64,000 nt of DNA from Streptomyces sp. WMMC500. Its GTDB lineage: Bacteria; Actinomycetota; Actinomycetes; Streptomycetales; Streptomycetaceae. Every line of letters starts with the position of its first letter. Position 1 is the first letter of the stretch. The position numbers and the translations under genes are program-made. The stretch is from NCBI RefSeq assembly GCF_027497195.1, contig NZ_CP114905.1, forward strand, positions 6,707,001 through 6,771,000, read 5' to 3'. The notes beneath the pieces were generated by a model. The model had not been told where the DNA came from and did no database searches. It saw nothing but the letters and a program-made list of their open reading frames with translations. Shown piece by piece: positions 51,092 to 59,971 of the stretch.

Positions 51092-52198
51092 TCAGCGCAC
51101 GGCGAACTCGTAGACCGTGGCCGAACGGTAATGCTCGCCGGGCCGCAGCACGGTCGAGGGGAAGTGCGGGTGGTGCGGTGCGTCGGCGAAGTGCTGGGTC
51201 TCCAGCGCGAGTCCGTCACCCGGACGGTATGCCCGCCCGGAGAGCCCGGTGAACGACGGGAAGACGAAGTTCGCGGTGTAGAGCTGCAGTCCGGGCTCGG
51301 TGGTCAGCACCCGCAGCACCCGGCCCGAGGCCGGCGAGCGGACCTCGGCCACCGGCTCGGGTCCGGCGGTGACGCCCTTGTCGAGCACGAAGTTCTGGTC
51401 GTACCCGCGGCCGATCAGCAACTGAGGGTGCCCGGAGCGCAGTTCGGCGCCGACGGGGCGCGCGGTGCGGAAGTCGAACGGGGTGCCCGCCACGTCCGCG
51501 ATCTCGCCGGTCGGCGCCGAGGTGGGCGTGTTGACGGTGAACCGGCTGGCGGCGATGCGCAGCCGGTGGTCCTCGACGCTCCCGCTGCCCTCGCCGTCGA
51601 GGTTGACGTACGAGTGGTTCGTGAGGCTCACCACCGTCGGCGCGTCGGTGGCCGCCTCGTAGTCGAAGCGCAGCGCGCCCCCGGCGGTCACGGTGTACGT
51701 CGCCCGCACCTGGAGCGTGCCGGGGAAGCCCTCCTCCCCGTCCGGGCTCGTCCGCGACAGCAGCAGCGCGGCGGCACCCGGCGCGGCCGGCGCCTCGGCC
51801 GCGGCCCACACCCGCTTGTCGAAGCCGCGGGCGCCGCCGTGCAGGCAGTTGGGGCCGTCGTTGGCGGGCAGCGCGTACGTGCGGCCGTCGAGGGCGAACG
51901 AGGCCCCCGCGATGCGGTTGGCGTACCGCCCGATGAGCGCGCCGAAGTACGGGTCCGCGTGGGCCACGTACTCGTCCACGGTCGCCAGCCCCAGCGCCAC
52001 GTTCGCGTACCGCCCGGCCCGGTCCGGCACCTCCACGGACTGCACGATCCCGCCGTACGACAGCACCCGCACCCGGGTGCCGCCCGCGACCAGCGTCCAC
52101 CGCTCGACGGGAGTGCCGTCGGCGAGCTTCCCGAAGGGCTCGGCGGTGACGGAGGGCGCCGGCGCGGCGTCGGGCGGGGGCAGGGGAGTCTCGGCCAT
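51092..52198 (-). CDS. galM: cytoplasmic aldose 1-epimerase (galactose mutarotase)
   Basis: The 368-residue protein is a paralogue of the exported mutarotase at 42-44 kb but has no signal peptide. Catalytic blocks are FGALIGRYANRIAGA, DGPNCLHGGARGFDKRVW (His), VVSLTNHSYVNLDGEGSG (His) and ETQHFADAPHHPHFPSTVLRPGEHY (Glu). It lies upstream of the dehydratase operon with 90 bp between them, which contain the IclR-type site. It would supply the anomer for the sugar dehydrogenase inside the cell. Confidence 0.9.
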   Translation of the reverse strand: MAETPLPPPDAAPAPSVTAEPFGKLADGTPVERWTLVAGGTRVRVLSYGGIVQSVEVPDRAGRYANVALGLATVDEYVAHADPYFGALIGRYANRIAGASFALDGRTYALPANDGPNCLHGGARGFDKRVWAAAEAPAAPGAAALLLSRTSPDGEEGFPGTLQVRATYTVTAGGALRFDYEAATDAPTVVSLTNHSYVNLDGEGSGSVEDHRLRIAASRFTVNTPTSAPTGEIADVAGTPFDFRTARPVGAELRSGHPQLLIGRGYDQNFVLDKGVTAGPEPVAEVRSPASGRVLRVLTTEPGLQLYTANFVFPSFTGLSGRAYRPGDGLALETQHFADAPHHPHFPSTVLRPGEHYRSATVYEFAVR

Positions 52199-52256
52199 GG
52201 GGAGACCTTATGCGCCCCGCCCGGCCGTCCCGCGCGCCGCCCGACGCCCGGCCCGC

Positions 52257-53159
52257 CTACTCCTCCCGGGCCGCGCGGAGCTTCTCGTACGCGATCTCCG
52301 CCAGGACCCGCTGGCCCTCCTCGTCCGGGTGGAAGGAGTCCCAGCGGCTCAGGTGGTCGCCGGTGAAGGCGTACTGGAACGCCGCCCCGTCGTCGTACAC
52401 GCACAGCGGGTGCTTCCCGCACTCCTCCTGGAGCACCGCGTTGAACTCCACCACCCGCTCCTGCACCGCGTCGCGCCGGCCGGTCGCGGACACGCCGAGG
52501 TCCGACGGGTCCTCCAGCATCGACTGGCAGATGCCCAGCGACCAGATCTGCCGGGTCAGCGCGCTGCCGCGGCCCACCTCCCACAGCCGCATCAGGCTCG
52601 GCACGCTGGAGACGTACACCTGCGTCCGCGGCAGGTCGGCCGCCAGCCGGTCCAGCGAGTCCGCCACCGCCGTGCGGAAGTCCGCCACCGGCGTCATCCC
52701 CGCCGCGCTGTCCGTGCAGGCGTCGTTGGCGCCGATGAGGACCGTCACGAGGTCCGGGCGGCGGGCGATGGCCTCGCCCGTCTGGACCGGCAGATCCGCC
52801 ACCTGCGCGCCCGAACGGGCGAAATTCCAGGTGTGCCCCGACGGCTTGTCCAGCAACCGCCCCGCGAGGCTGTCCACGTCCTTCGAGGTGCCCGTCGACC
52901 AGGACTTCTCCGGGCAGTCCGAGAGGGGTTCGCAGGCGTGGAAGCCGCGCGTGATGGAGTCGCCGAGCGCGGCCACCGACCGCGGCGGCCGGGGCGCCGC
53001 CCTCGCCTGCTCCGACGGTGCCCCCACGTCCTCGGCGCCGCCTGACGGCGCGGCAGATCCCCTGTCCCTCCCCTGTGTCGAGCCCTCGCCGGTGCAGCCG
53101 GCGAGGACCAGTGACCACGCGACCGCCCCCGAGAAGACGAGTGCCGCCCCTTTGCGCAT
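52257..53159 (-). CDS. SGNH/GDSL-family lipoprotein hydrolase
   Basis: The 300-residue protein has a lipobox (LVLAGC, Cys about residue 22), a disordered Ser/Gly linker and an SGNH hydrolase domain: block I VAALGDSITRGF (nucleophile Ser), block III IGANDAC, and block V DSFHPDEEG (Asp and His). Extra cysteines (about six) suggest disulphides. Such surface esterases can remove acetyl or feruloyl groups from xylan, which would match the neighbouring glucuronoxylan genes, but lipase activity is equally possible. Confidence 0.85.
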   Translation of the reverse strand: MRKGAALVFSGAVAWSLVLAGCTGEGSTQGRDRGSAAPSGGAEDVGAPSEQARAAPRPPRSVAALGDSITRGFHACEPLSDCPEKSWSTGTSKDVDSLAGRLLDKPSGHTWNFARSGAQVADLPVQTGEAIARRPDLVTVLIGANDACTDSAAGMTPVADFRTAVADSLDRLAADLPRTQVYVSSVPSLMRLWEVGRGSALTRQIWSLGICQSMLEDPSDLGVSATGRRDAVQERVVEFNAVLQEECGKHPLCVYDDGAAFQYAFTGDHLSRWDSFHPDEEGQRVLAEIAYEKLRAAREE

Positions 53160-53384
53160 CCCTGCGCTCCCTCCCGCCCCCGAGGTCGTCCTCCGAACGT
53201 AGTCAGCATGCCCAGGACCGACCGTACGGCACGCGCGGAGTGCGCCGGCGCGATAGCTTGGCTGGTGCTCAACGGCCCGTATCGCGGCGGGATCGCACCC
53301 GGTGGCGGAGTGTCCTGTTTACCCGGAAAGGCGACCCGTGGTGTTTACTCTAGGCAACTTCGAGCCCGCGGATGGAGGCCCCCG

Positions 53385-53879
53385 GTGACGACGCGTGGAG
53401 TTCTGTTCGTCCACTCTGCCCCGCGGGCGCTCTGCCCGCACATCGAGTGGGCGGTCGCCGGCGTCCTCGGCGGCCGGATCAGCCTGGACTGGATCCCGCA
53501 GCCCGCCTCTCCCGGCACGTGGCGCGCGGAGTTCTCCTGGCAGGGCGAGCCCGACACCGCGTCCCGGCTGGCCTCCGCGCTGCGCGGCTGGCACCTGCTG
53601 CGCTTCGAGGTCACCGCCGAGCCGTACGCCACCGCGGAGGGCGAGCGCTACAGCTCCACCCCCGACCTCGGCATCTTCCACGCCGTCACCGGCGTGCACG
53701 GCGACATCCTCATCCCCGAGGACCGGCTGCGCGCGGCGCTGGCCCGCGCGCAGCGCGGCGAGACGCAGTTGGAGGCGGAGATCGCCAAGCTGCTGGGCAA
53801 GCCGTGGGACGACGAGCTGGAGCCCTTCCGCTACGCCGGCGAGGGCGCGCCGGTCCGCTGGCTGCACCAGGTCGTCTGA
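53385..53879 (+). CDS. DUF3145 family protein
   Basis: The 164-residue protein has the usual DUF3145 length and blocks: TTRGVLFVHSAPRALCPHIEWA, LDWIPQPASPGTWRAE, LRGWHLLRFEVTAEP and EGERYSSTPDLGIFH. The family is confined to actinomycetes and is found next to fabF; its function is unknown. The GTG at 53385 has GGAGG 7 nt upstream; the open frame extends 5' but lacks similarity. It converges with fabF across a shared terminator. Confidence 0.88.
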   Translation: MTTRGVLFVHSAPRALCPHIEWAVAGVLGGRISLDWIPQPASPGTWRAEFSWQGEPDTASRLASALRGWHLLRFEVTAEPYATAEGERYSSTPDLGIFHAVTGVHGDILIPEDRLRAALARAQRGETQLEAEIAKLLGKPWDDELEPFRYAGEGAPVRWLHQVV

Positions 53880-53880
53880 A

Positions 53881-53906
53881 CCCGGCGGGCCGTCGGGCCC
53901 GCCGGG
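53881..53906. terminator. bidirectional terminator between DUF3145 gene and fabF
   Basis: CCCGGCGGGCC (53881-53891) pairs perfectly with GGCCCGCCGGG (53896-53906) around a 4-nt loop, between two convergent stop codons. Confidence 0.8.
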
Positions 53907-53939
53907 GGACGGTCGCGGCCGGGCCGGCCGGACCGCGCG

Positions 53940-55217
53940 TCAGACCGAGCGGAACGCGAGCACCACGTTGTGGCCGCCGAAGCCGAACGAGTTGTTCAGC
54001 GCGACGATCCGGCCGCTCTGCGGCAGCGGGGTCGCCTGCACGGCGATCAGCGCCGGGTCGACCTCGTCGTCCAGGTCGTCGACGTTGATCGTCGGCGGCG
54101 CGACGCGGTGCCTGACCGTCAGCACCGCCGTCACCGACTCGATGCCGCCGGCGCCGCCCAGCAGATGGCCGGTCATCGACTTCGTACCGGAGACGAGGAC
54201 GTGCCCCAGCTCGTCGCCGAACACCTTCTGCATGGCCTTGATCTCCGCCACGTCGCCCTGCGGCGTCGACGTCGCGTGCGCGTTGACGTGGACGACCTCG
54301 GCGGGCGTCAGGTCGTTCTGCGCGAACAGGTTCTCCAGCGCCGCCGCGATGCCGCGGCCGCTCGGCTCCGGCTGCGCGATGTGGTGGCTGTCCGCCGACA
54401 GCCCCTGGCCGACCGCCTCGCAGTAGACCGTCGCCCCGCGCCGCTTCGCGTGCTCCGCGGACTCCAGCACCAGCACGCCCGCGCCCTCGCCGAGCACGAA
54501 GCCGTCGCGCTCCTTGTCGTACGGGCGGGAGGCGCCGCGCGGGTCGTCGTTGTTCTTCGACATCGCCATCATGTTGGCGAACGCCGCGATGGGCAGCGGG
54601 TGGATCGCCGCCTCCGTGCCGCCGGCCACGACGACGTCGGCGCGGCCGGTGCGGATCATCTCCACCGCGTAGCCGATCGCCTCCCCGCCGGAGGCGCAGG
54701 CGCTGACCGGCGTGTGCACGCCGGCCCGGGCGTTGATCTGCAGGCCGACGTTGGCCGCCGGGCTGTTGGGCATGAGCATCGGCACCGTGTGCGGCGAGAC
54801 GCGCCGGGGACCCTTGTCCCGGAGGTTGTCGTACTGGTCCAGCAGGGTCGTCACGCCGCCGATGCCGGAGGCCACGACGGCGCCGAGCCGGTCGGGGTCG
54901 ACCGCGGAGTCCTCGCCCGCCCGGGCGGTGAACCCGGCGTCGGCCCACGCCTCCTGGGTGGCGACGAGCGCGAACTGCGCCGCCCGGTCCAGCTTGCGGG
55001 CCTGCGGCCGGGGGATGGTCTCGGTGGGCTCCACCGCGACCTCGCCCGCGAACCGCACGGGCAGGTCGGCGGCCCACGGGTGGTCCAGGTCCGCGATGCC
55101 GGAACGGCCGGCCACCAGGCCGTCCCAGGTGGACGCGCTGTCGCCACCCAGCGGTGTGGTGGCGCCGATTCCGGTGACGACCACGGTGCGATCGGTCGCG
55201 TTCACGTCGATGCTCAC
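53940..55217 (-). CDS. fabF: beta-ketoacyl-ACP synthase II
   Basis: The 425-residue KAS II elongates acyl-ACP with malonyl-ACP in type II fatty-acid synthesis. The Cys-His-His triad is C174 (VSACASGG), H314 (NAHATST) and H351 (MTGHLLGG), with the C-terminal GFGGHN loop. It is the last gene of fabD-fabH-acpP-fabF and lies 94 bp after acpP. It is a housekeeping enzyme shared by primary and, indirectly, polyketide metabolism. Confidence 0.96.
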   Translation of the reverse strand: MSIDVNATDRTVVVTGIGATTPLGGDSASTWDGLVAGRSGIADLDHPWAADLPVRFAGEVAVEPTETIPRPQARKLDRAAQFALVATQEAWADAGFTARAGEDSAVDPDRLGAVVASGIGGVTTLLDQYDNLRDKGPRRVSPHTVPMLMPNSPAANVGLQINARAGVHTPVSACASGGEAIGYAVEMIRTGRADVVVAGGTEAAIHPLPIAAFANMMAMSKNNDDPRGASRPYDKERDGFVLGEGAGVLVLESAEHAKRRGATVYCEAVGQGLSADSHHIAQPEPSGRGIAAALENLFAQNDLTPAEVVHVNAHATSTPQGDVAEIKAMQKVFGDELGHVLVSGTKSMTGHLLGGAGGIESVTAVLTVRHRVAPPTINVDDLDDEVDPALIAVQATPLPQSGRIVALNNSFGFGGHNVVLAFRSV

Positions 55218-55311
55218 TCCGAAGGTTGAGGTGTTTCTACGGTGCCACCGCGGGCCGCCGCCGCGCCCGCGGGCGCAGGGGAGGGGGTGGCGACAGCGGG
55301 CGACCGGTCGG

Positions 55312-55560
55312 TCAGCTCTGGTGCTTGAGGATGTAGTCCGTGGCGTCGCCGACGGTCCTGAGCTGCTTGACGTCGTCGTCCGGGATCTTGACGTCGAAGC
55401 GCTCCTCGGCGGCGACGACGACCTCGACCATGGACAGCGAGTCGACGTCCAGGTCGTCGGTGAACGACTTGTCCGACTGGACGTCCTCGACCGGGATGCC
55501 GGCGATCTCGTTCACGATCTCCGCGAGACCGGCGACGATCTCTTCCTGAGTGGCGGCCAT
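55312..55560 (-). CDS. acpP: acyl carrier protein
   Basis: The 82-residue acidic protein carries acyl chains on 4'-phosphopantetheine attached to S41 in the DVDSLSMVE motif. Size and composition are those of a housekeeping ACP. It sits between fabH (82 bp upstream) and fabF. Confidence 0.97.
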   Translation of the reverse strand: MAATQEEIVAGLAEIVNEIAGIPVEDVQSDKSFTDDLDVDSLSMVEVVVAAEERFDVKIPDDDVKQLRTVGDATDYILKHQS

Positions 55561-55642
55561 CTTGGGGACTCCTTCTTTCCGTTCCTTGAGGTTGTTCTCG
55601 AGTGGAGTGAGCTGCGGGGCGGTCGGGCGGCCCGACCGCGGG

Positions 55643-56677
55643 TCAGGGAAGGGTCACGACCGTGGCGGCGTAGACCAGTCCGGCCCCGAACCCGATGACG
55701 AGGGCGGTGTCCCCGCTCTTCGCCTGCCCGGTCGCCAGCATCCGCTCCATGGCCAGCGGGATGGAGGCGGCCGAGGTGTTGCCGGTGGTCTCGATGTCGC
55801 GGGCGACCGCGACATGCTCCGGCAGCTTGAGGGTCTTCACCATCGAGTCGATGATCCGCATGTTGGCCTGGTGCGGGATGAAGACGTCCAGGTCGTCCGG
55901 CGTGATGCCGGCGGCCTCCAGGGCTTCCTGGGCGACCTTGGCCATCTCGTAGACCGCCCAGCGGAAGACCGTCTGGCCCTCCTGGGTGATGGCGGGGAAC
56001 TTCACGTCGCCGTTGTCGTCCAGGGGCAGTTCGCCCAGGTCGCCGACGCGGAAGCGGTCCCACGACACGGTCTGCTTGATGGTCTCGTGCTTGTCGCCCT
56101 CCGAGCCCCACACCGAGGGGCCGATGCCCGGCTCGTCGGCGGGGCCGACGACGACCGCTCCGGCGCCGTCCCCGAAGAGGAAGGCGGTGGTCCGGTCGGA
56201 CGTGTCGGTGAGGTCCGAGAGCCGCTCGACGCCGACGACGAGCACGTGCTCCGCGCTGCCCTCCACGATCAGGCCCTTGGCCAGCGTCAGCCCGTACCCG
56301 AAGCCGGCGCAGGCGGCGGAGATGTCGAACGCGGCCGGCTTGCCGGCGCCCAGCAGGTGCGCGATCTCGGTGGCGACCGACGGCGTCTGCAGGAAGTGCG
56401 AGACGGTCGAGATGATCACGGCGTCGATCTGCTCCGCCGTCACGCCCGCCGCCGCGAGCGCCTTGCCCGCGGCCTCGACGGACATCTGGGCGACGGTCTC
56501 GTCCGGGCCCGCCCAGTGCCGGGTGGCGATGCCCGAGCGGCTGCGGATCCACTCGTCGGAGGAGTCGATGTACTGCAGGATCTCCTCGTTGGTCACGACG
56601 CGGGTCGGGCGGTAGCCGCCGACGCCCATGATGCGGGCGTACGGAGCACCCTTGGTGGGCCGGATCTTCGCGGTCAT
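55643..56677 (-). CDS. fabH: beta-ketoacyl-ACP synthase III
   Basis: The 344-residue KAS III starts fatty-acid chains from acyl-CoA and malonyl-ACP; in streptomycetes it accepts branched starters. Catalytic residues are C123 (ISAACAGFGYG), H269 (IPHQANMRI) and N300 (TTGNTSAAS). Its ATG overlaps the fabD stop by 4 bp, so translation is coupled. Confidence 0.96.
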   Translation of the reverse strand: MTAKIRPTKGAPYARIMGVGGYRPTRVVTNEEILQYIDSSDEWIRSRSGIATRHWAGPDETVAQMSVEAAGKALAAAGVTAEQIDAVIISTVSHFLQTPSVATEIAHLLGAGKPAAFDISAACAGFGYGLTLAKGLIVEGSAEHVLVVGVERLSDLTDTSDRTTAFLFGDGAGAVVVGPADEPGIGPSVWGSEGDKHETIKQTVSWDRFRVGDLGELPLDDNGDVKFPAITQEGQTVFRWAVYEMAKVAQEALEAAGITPDDLDVFIPHQANMRIIDSMVKTLKLPEHVAVARDIETTGNTSAASIPLAMERMLATGQAKSGDTALVIGFGAGLVYAATVVTLP

Positions 56678-57630
56678 GCGCTCTCCTCCGCGGCCGCCGC
56701 GGCGGCCGTCTCGGCGACGGCGGCGCGGGCCTTCTCGATGTCCTCGGGAGTCTTCAGCGGAACCGCCGCCACGCCCTTGAGGGCGCGCTTGGCGAGTCCG
56801 GTGAGCGTGCCGCCGGGGGCGGCCTCGACCAGCGCGGTCGCGCCGTGTGCCGCGAAGGTCTCCATGCAGGCGTCCCAGCGGACCGGGCTGGCGACCTGGT
56901 CGACCAGCCGCTCGACGACCTCCGCGCCGGTGCTCACCACGCGGCCGTCGCCGTTGGACACGTACGGAATCTGCGGGTCCGCGGGGGTGAGCCGCCCGGC
57001 GCGCGCCGCCAGCGCGGCCACGGCGGGCTTCATGTGCTCGGTGTGGAAGGCGCCGGCGACCTTCAGCGGCATGACGCGGCGCGCCCCCTCGGGCTTGTCG
57101 GCGGCCAGCTCCGCGAGCTGCGCGGCGGTGCCGGCGGCGACGATCTGGCCGGCGCCGTTGACGTTGGCGGGGGTGAGGCCGAGGCGGTCCAGGTGCGCGA
57201 GCACCGTGTCCTGCTCGCCGCCGAGGACGGCGGACATGCCCGTCTCCGTGACGGCGGCGGCCTCCGCCATGGCCAGGCCCCTGGCCCGTACCAGCGCGAT
57301 GGCCTCCTCGTCGGTGATCACCCCGGCGAGCGCGGCGGCGGTCAGCTCGCCGACGCTGTGGCCCGCGACCATGCCCACCTGCCGGCGCAGCGGCGCGGGG
57401 CCGTCGAAGAGCGCGTACGCGCTGACCAGGCCGGCGGCGACCAGCAGCGGCTGCGCCACGGCGGTGTCGCGGATCTCGTCCTCGTCCGCCTCGGTGCCGG
57501 CCCGGACCAGATCGAGCCCGGCGACGTCCGACCAGGCCGACAGCCGCTCGGCGACGCCGGGCAGGTCGAGCCAGGGGGTGAGGAAGCCGGGCGTCTGTGC
57601 GCCCTGGCCGGGAGCTGCGAGTACGAGCAC
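56674..57630 (-). CDS. fabD: malonyl-CoA:ACP transacylase
   Basis: The 318-residue enzyme loads malonyl groups onto ACP. The nucleophile is S92 in GHSVGE, the catalytic base is H196 (GAFHTEHM), and the N-terminal GQGAQ oxyanion loop is present. The C-terminus ends in an Ala/Glu run. It is the first gene of the fab operon, 89 bp downstream of fasR. Confidence 0.96.
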   Translation of the reverse strand: MLVLAAPGQGAQTPGFLTPWLDLPGVAERLSAWSDVAGLDLVRAGTEADEDEIRDTAVAQPLLVAAGLVSAYALFDGPAPLRRQVGMVAGHSVGELTAAALAGVITDEEAIALVRARGLAMAEAAAVTETGMSAVLGGEQDTVLAHLDRLGLTPANVNGAGQIVAAGTAAQLAELAADKPEGARRVMPLKVAGAFHTEHMKPAVAALAARAGRLTPADPQIPYVSNGDGRVVSTGAEVVERLVDQVASPVRWDACMETFAAHGATALVEAAPGGTLTGLAKRALKGVAAVPLKTPEDIEKARAAVAETAAAAAAEESA

Positions 57631-57697
57631 CCTTCAACCTTCTCTTGTCGGGGGTGTCTGCCGCCCGTGAGGACGGGGACGAAGAACACCGGAGGGT

Positions 57698-57716
57698 TTT
57701 GTTGAGTCCGAACAAA
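57698..57716. promoter_or_regulatory. inverted repeat between fasR and fabD, candidate FasR site
   Basis: TTTGTT-N7-AACAAA is an AT-rich inverted repeat in otherwise GC-rich DNA, 68 bp upstream of fabD and just after the fasR stop. In S. coelicolor FasR activates the fab operon from this same interval (established knowledge as I recall). Confidence 0.6.
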
Positions 57717-57719
57717 CGG

Positions 57720-58934
57720 TTACGGCTGGGGCTCCGTCTCCGTCAGCCGGCCGAGGATCAGTGCGATACGCAGAGTAAACGCCGAACGGACATCGGACGG
57801 GGACCAGCCCGTGACATCGGTCACACGTCGCAGCCGGTAGCGAACGGTGTTGGGGTGAACGAACAACATCCGCGCGGCGCCTTCGAGGCTCGACGCCTGC
57901 TCCAGGTAGACGCTCAGCGTCTCCAGGAGCGCCGAGCCGGCCTCCGCCAGAGGACTGTAGATCTCCTCCACCAGTTGTTCGCGCGCCGCCGGATCGCCGG
58001 CGATCGCCCGTTCCGGCAGCAGGTCGTCCGCCAGCACCGGCCGCGGCGCGTCCTCCCACGCAGAACACGCCTTCAGCCCGGCCGCCGCGGCCTGCGCGGA
58101 ACGGGTCGCGGCCAGCAGGTCGCCGACCACGGGACCGGCCACCACGGGACCCTGCGCGAACGGGCCGATCAGCGCCTTCGCCGCCTTCAGCGGATCGGCG
58201 CTGCCGCCCGCGACGACCACCAGGCGGCTGCCCAGCACACCGGTGAGGACCTGGAGCTTCGCGTGCCGCGAGGCCCGCCGGATCGCCTCCACGGTCAGCT
58301 CGCTGTCCCCGTCGGGCGCGGTGCCGAGCACCACGCACACGTGCTCCGGCGCGCTCCAGCCGAGCGCCGCCGCGCGCGACAGGGCGCCCTCGTCGGCCTC
58401 GCCGGAGAGCACCGCGTTGACCACCAGCGACTCCAGCCGCGCGTCCCAGGCGCCGCGGGCCTCCGCGGCCTGCGCGTAGACCTGGGCGGTGGCGAAGGCG
58501 ATCTCGCGGGCGTAGACGAGCAGCGCCTCGCGCAGCGCGGACTCGTCGCCCGGCGCGGCCACCTCCCCGATGGCGGACTCCATGACCTCGATCGTCGTCC
58601 GCACCATCTCCACCGTCTGCCGCAGGGTGACCGCCCGCGTCAGCTCCCGCGGCGCGGTGCCGAAGACGTCGGTGGAGATGGCCTGCGGCGTCTCGGGGTG
58701 CCGGAACCACTCCGTGAACGCGGCGATGCCCGCCTGCGCCACCAGCCCGATCCACGAGCGGTGCTCCGGGGGCATGGCCCGGTACCAGGGCAACTGCTCA
58801 TCCATCCGGGCGATGGCGGCGGCGGCCAGTTCCCCGGACGACTTCTCCAGCCGGCGCAGGGTCGCGGCGTGCGGATGCTGCAACCGAGCGGCGTCACGAT
58901 CGGGCGGCTCGGGTGTCTCGGTCGGTTCAGGCAC
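57720..58934 (-). CDS. fasR: FasR, PucR-type activator of fatty-acid synthesis
   Basis: The 404-residue protein has the streptomycete FasR layout. There is an N-terminal helical domain (about 25-170, MDEQLPWYRAMPPEHRSWIGLVAQAGI), a GGDEF-like middle domain and a C-terminal PucR HTH_30 domain (ASSLEGAARMLFVHPNTVRYRLRRVTDVTGWSPSD, about 345-380). FasR activates fabD-fabH-acpP-fabF. The position directly upstream of fabD supports the call. Confidence 0.92.
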   Translation of the reverse strand: MPEPTETPEPPDRDAARLQHPHAATLRRLEKSSGELAAAAIARMDEQLPWYRAMPPEHRSWIGLVAQAGIAAFTEWFRHPETPQAISTDVFGTAPRELTRAVTLRQTVEMVRTTIEVMESAIGEVAAPGDESALREALLVYAREIAFATAQVYAQAAEARGAWDARLESLVVNAVLSGEADEGALSRAAALGWSAPEHVCVVLGTAPDGDSELTVEAIRRASRHAKLQVLTGVLGSRLVVVAGGSADPLKAAKALIGPFAQGPVVAGPVVGDLLAATRSAQAAAAGLKACSAWEDAPRPVLADDLLPERAIAGDPAAREQLVEEIYSPLAEAGSALLETLSVYLEQASSLEGAARMLFVHPNTVRYRLRRVTDVTGWSPSDVRSAFTLRIALILGRLTETEPQP

Positions 58935-59025
58935 GGGTCTAGCCTGCCCTATCCGGGTCGCCCCGGACGAAAGCGGCGTCTTCCGGCCGGCGCGGGGGCG
59001 ACTTCCGGCGGCGTACGGTGGCGGG

Positions 59026-59709
59026 GTGATTCAGCTACGGCGGGGTCCCGGGCGCTACCGCGGCGGGGACGCGGGGGCGGGAGTCGAGACGCTGCACGCC
59101 TTCTCCTTCGGCGGCTTCTACGACCCGCAGAACGTCCGCTTCGGCGCGCTCGTCGCGTGCAACGAGGAGCGGCTGCGGCCCGGCGCGGGCTTCGCCGAAC
59201 ACCCGCACCGCGACATGGAGATCGTCACCTGGGTCCTCGACGGCGAGCTGACCCACGAGGACTCCGCGGGCCGCACCGAGACGGTCCGCCCCGGTGACGT
59301 CGCGCGCCTGTCGGCGGGCACGGGCATCCGCCACGTGGAGCGCAACGCGGGCCCCGCGCCGCTGACGTTCCTGCAGATGTGGCTGATGCCGGCGGAACCG
59401 GGCGGCACCCCGTCGTACGAGATCGTCCGCGGCATCGCCGACGGCACCCCGCTGGCCGTCGAGGAGGCCGCGGCCGTCCTCCATGTACGCCGCCTGCGCG
59501 CGGGCGGACGCACGGCGCTGCCGGACGCCCCGTGGGTCTACGTGCACGTGGTCCGCGGCGCGGTGCGCATCGGGGGCGGGGGCGCGGGCGACGCCCCGCC
59601 GGCGGAGGCGGGGGACGCGGCGCGTATCGCGGGCTGCGAGCGGCTGGACCTCACCGCGGTGGAGCCCGCCGAGGTGCTGGTGTGGGAGATGCAGGCGGCG
59701 GGCGTATGA
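59026..59709 (+). CDS. pirin-family cupin protein
   Basis: The 227-residue protein has the pirin N-terminal cupin with metal ligands in HPHRDMEIVTWVLDGELTHEDS and HVER, and a weaker C-terminal cupin. Pirins bind iron or other metals; some have quercetin dioxygenase activity, others are redox-sensing regulators. GTG at 59026 begins the conserved IQLRRGPGRYRGGD; it is divergent from fasR with 91 bp between the starts. The C-terminal half carries a Gly/Ala insert. Confidence 0.85.
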   Translation: MIQLRRGPGRYRGGDAGAGVETLHAFSFGGFYDPQNVRFGALVACNEERLRPGAGFAEHPHRDMEIVTWVLDGELTHEDSAGRTETVRPGDVARLSAGTGIRHVERNAGPAPLTFLQMWLMPAEPGGTPSYEIVRGIADGTPLAVEEAAAVLHVRRLRAGGRTALPDAPWVYVHVVRGAVRIGGGGAGDAPPAEAGDAARIAGCERLDLTAVEPAEVLVWEMQAAGV

Positions 59710-59722
59710 AAGCGTTTGTACA

Positions 59723-59748
59723 CCGGCCGTCTCCTTGACGACGGCCGG
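59723..59748 (+). terminator. terminator of the pirin gene
   Basis: CCGGCCGTC (59723-59731) pairs with GACGGCCGG (59740-59748) around an 8-nt loop, 13 bp after the stop codon. The following 220 bp up to the alginate lyase gene hold no gene. Confidence 0.65.
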
Positions 59749-59971
59749 GCGGGATGGTGGGGGACCGGTCCCCGCACGCGTCTGACAGCGTGCCGACTGC
59801 CTGCGCCCGACCGCGTCACCACGGCACCACCCCTGCTGTACGAAGCTCTCCGACGCGGCCGCGCCGTGCAGGCGGCATCGCCGTGCGCAACCTCGCGGTG
59901 TTCCACCACAACCGTTCGGCGCCGGGCAGATCCCCTCGGTCGGCCCGGTGCTCCGACCACAGTGAGGCCCT

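Noticed and set aside
53208-53384. N-terminal extension of the DUF3145 protein
   Set aside because: The extension is not part of the family, contains promoter-like sequence, and the GTG at 53385 has GGAGG in place and gives the usual family length.
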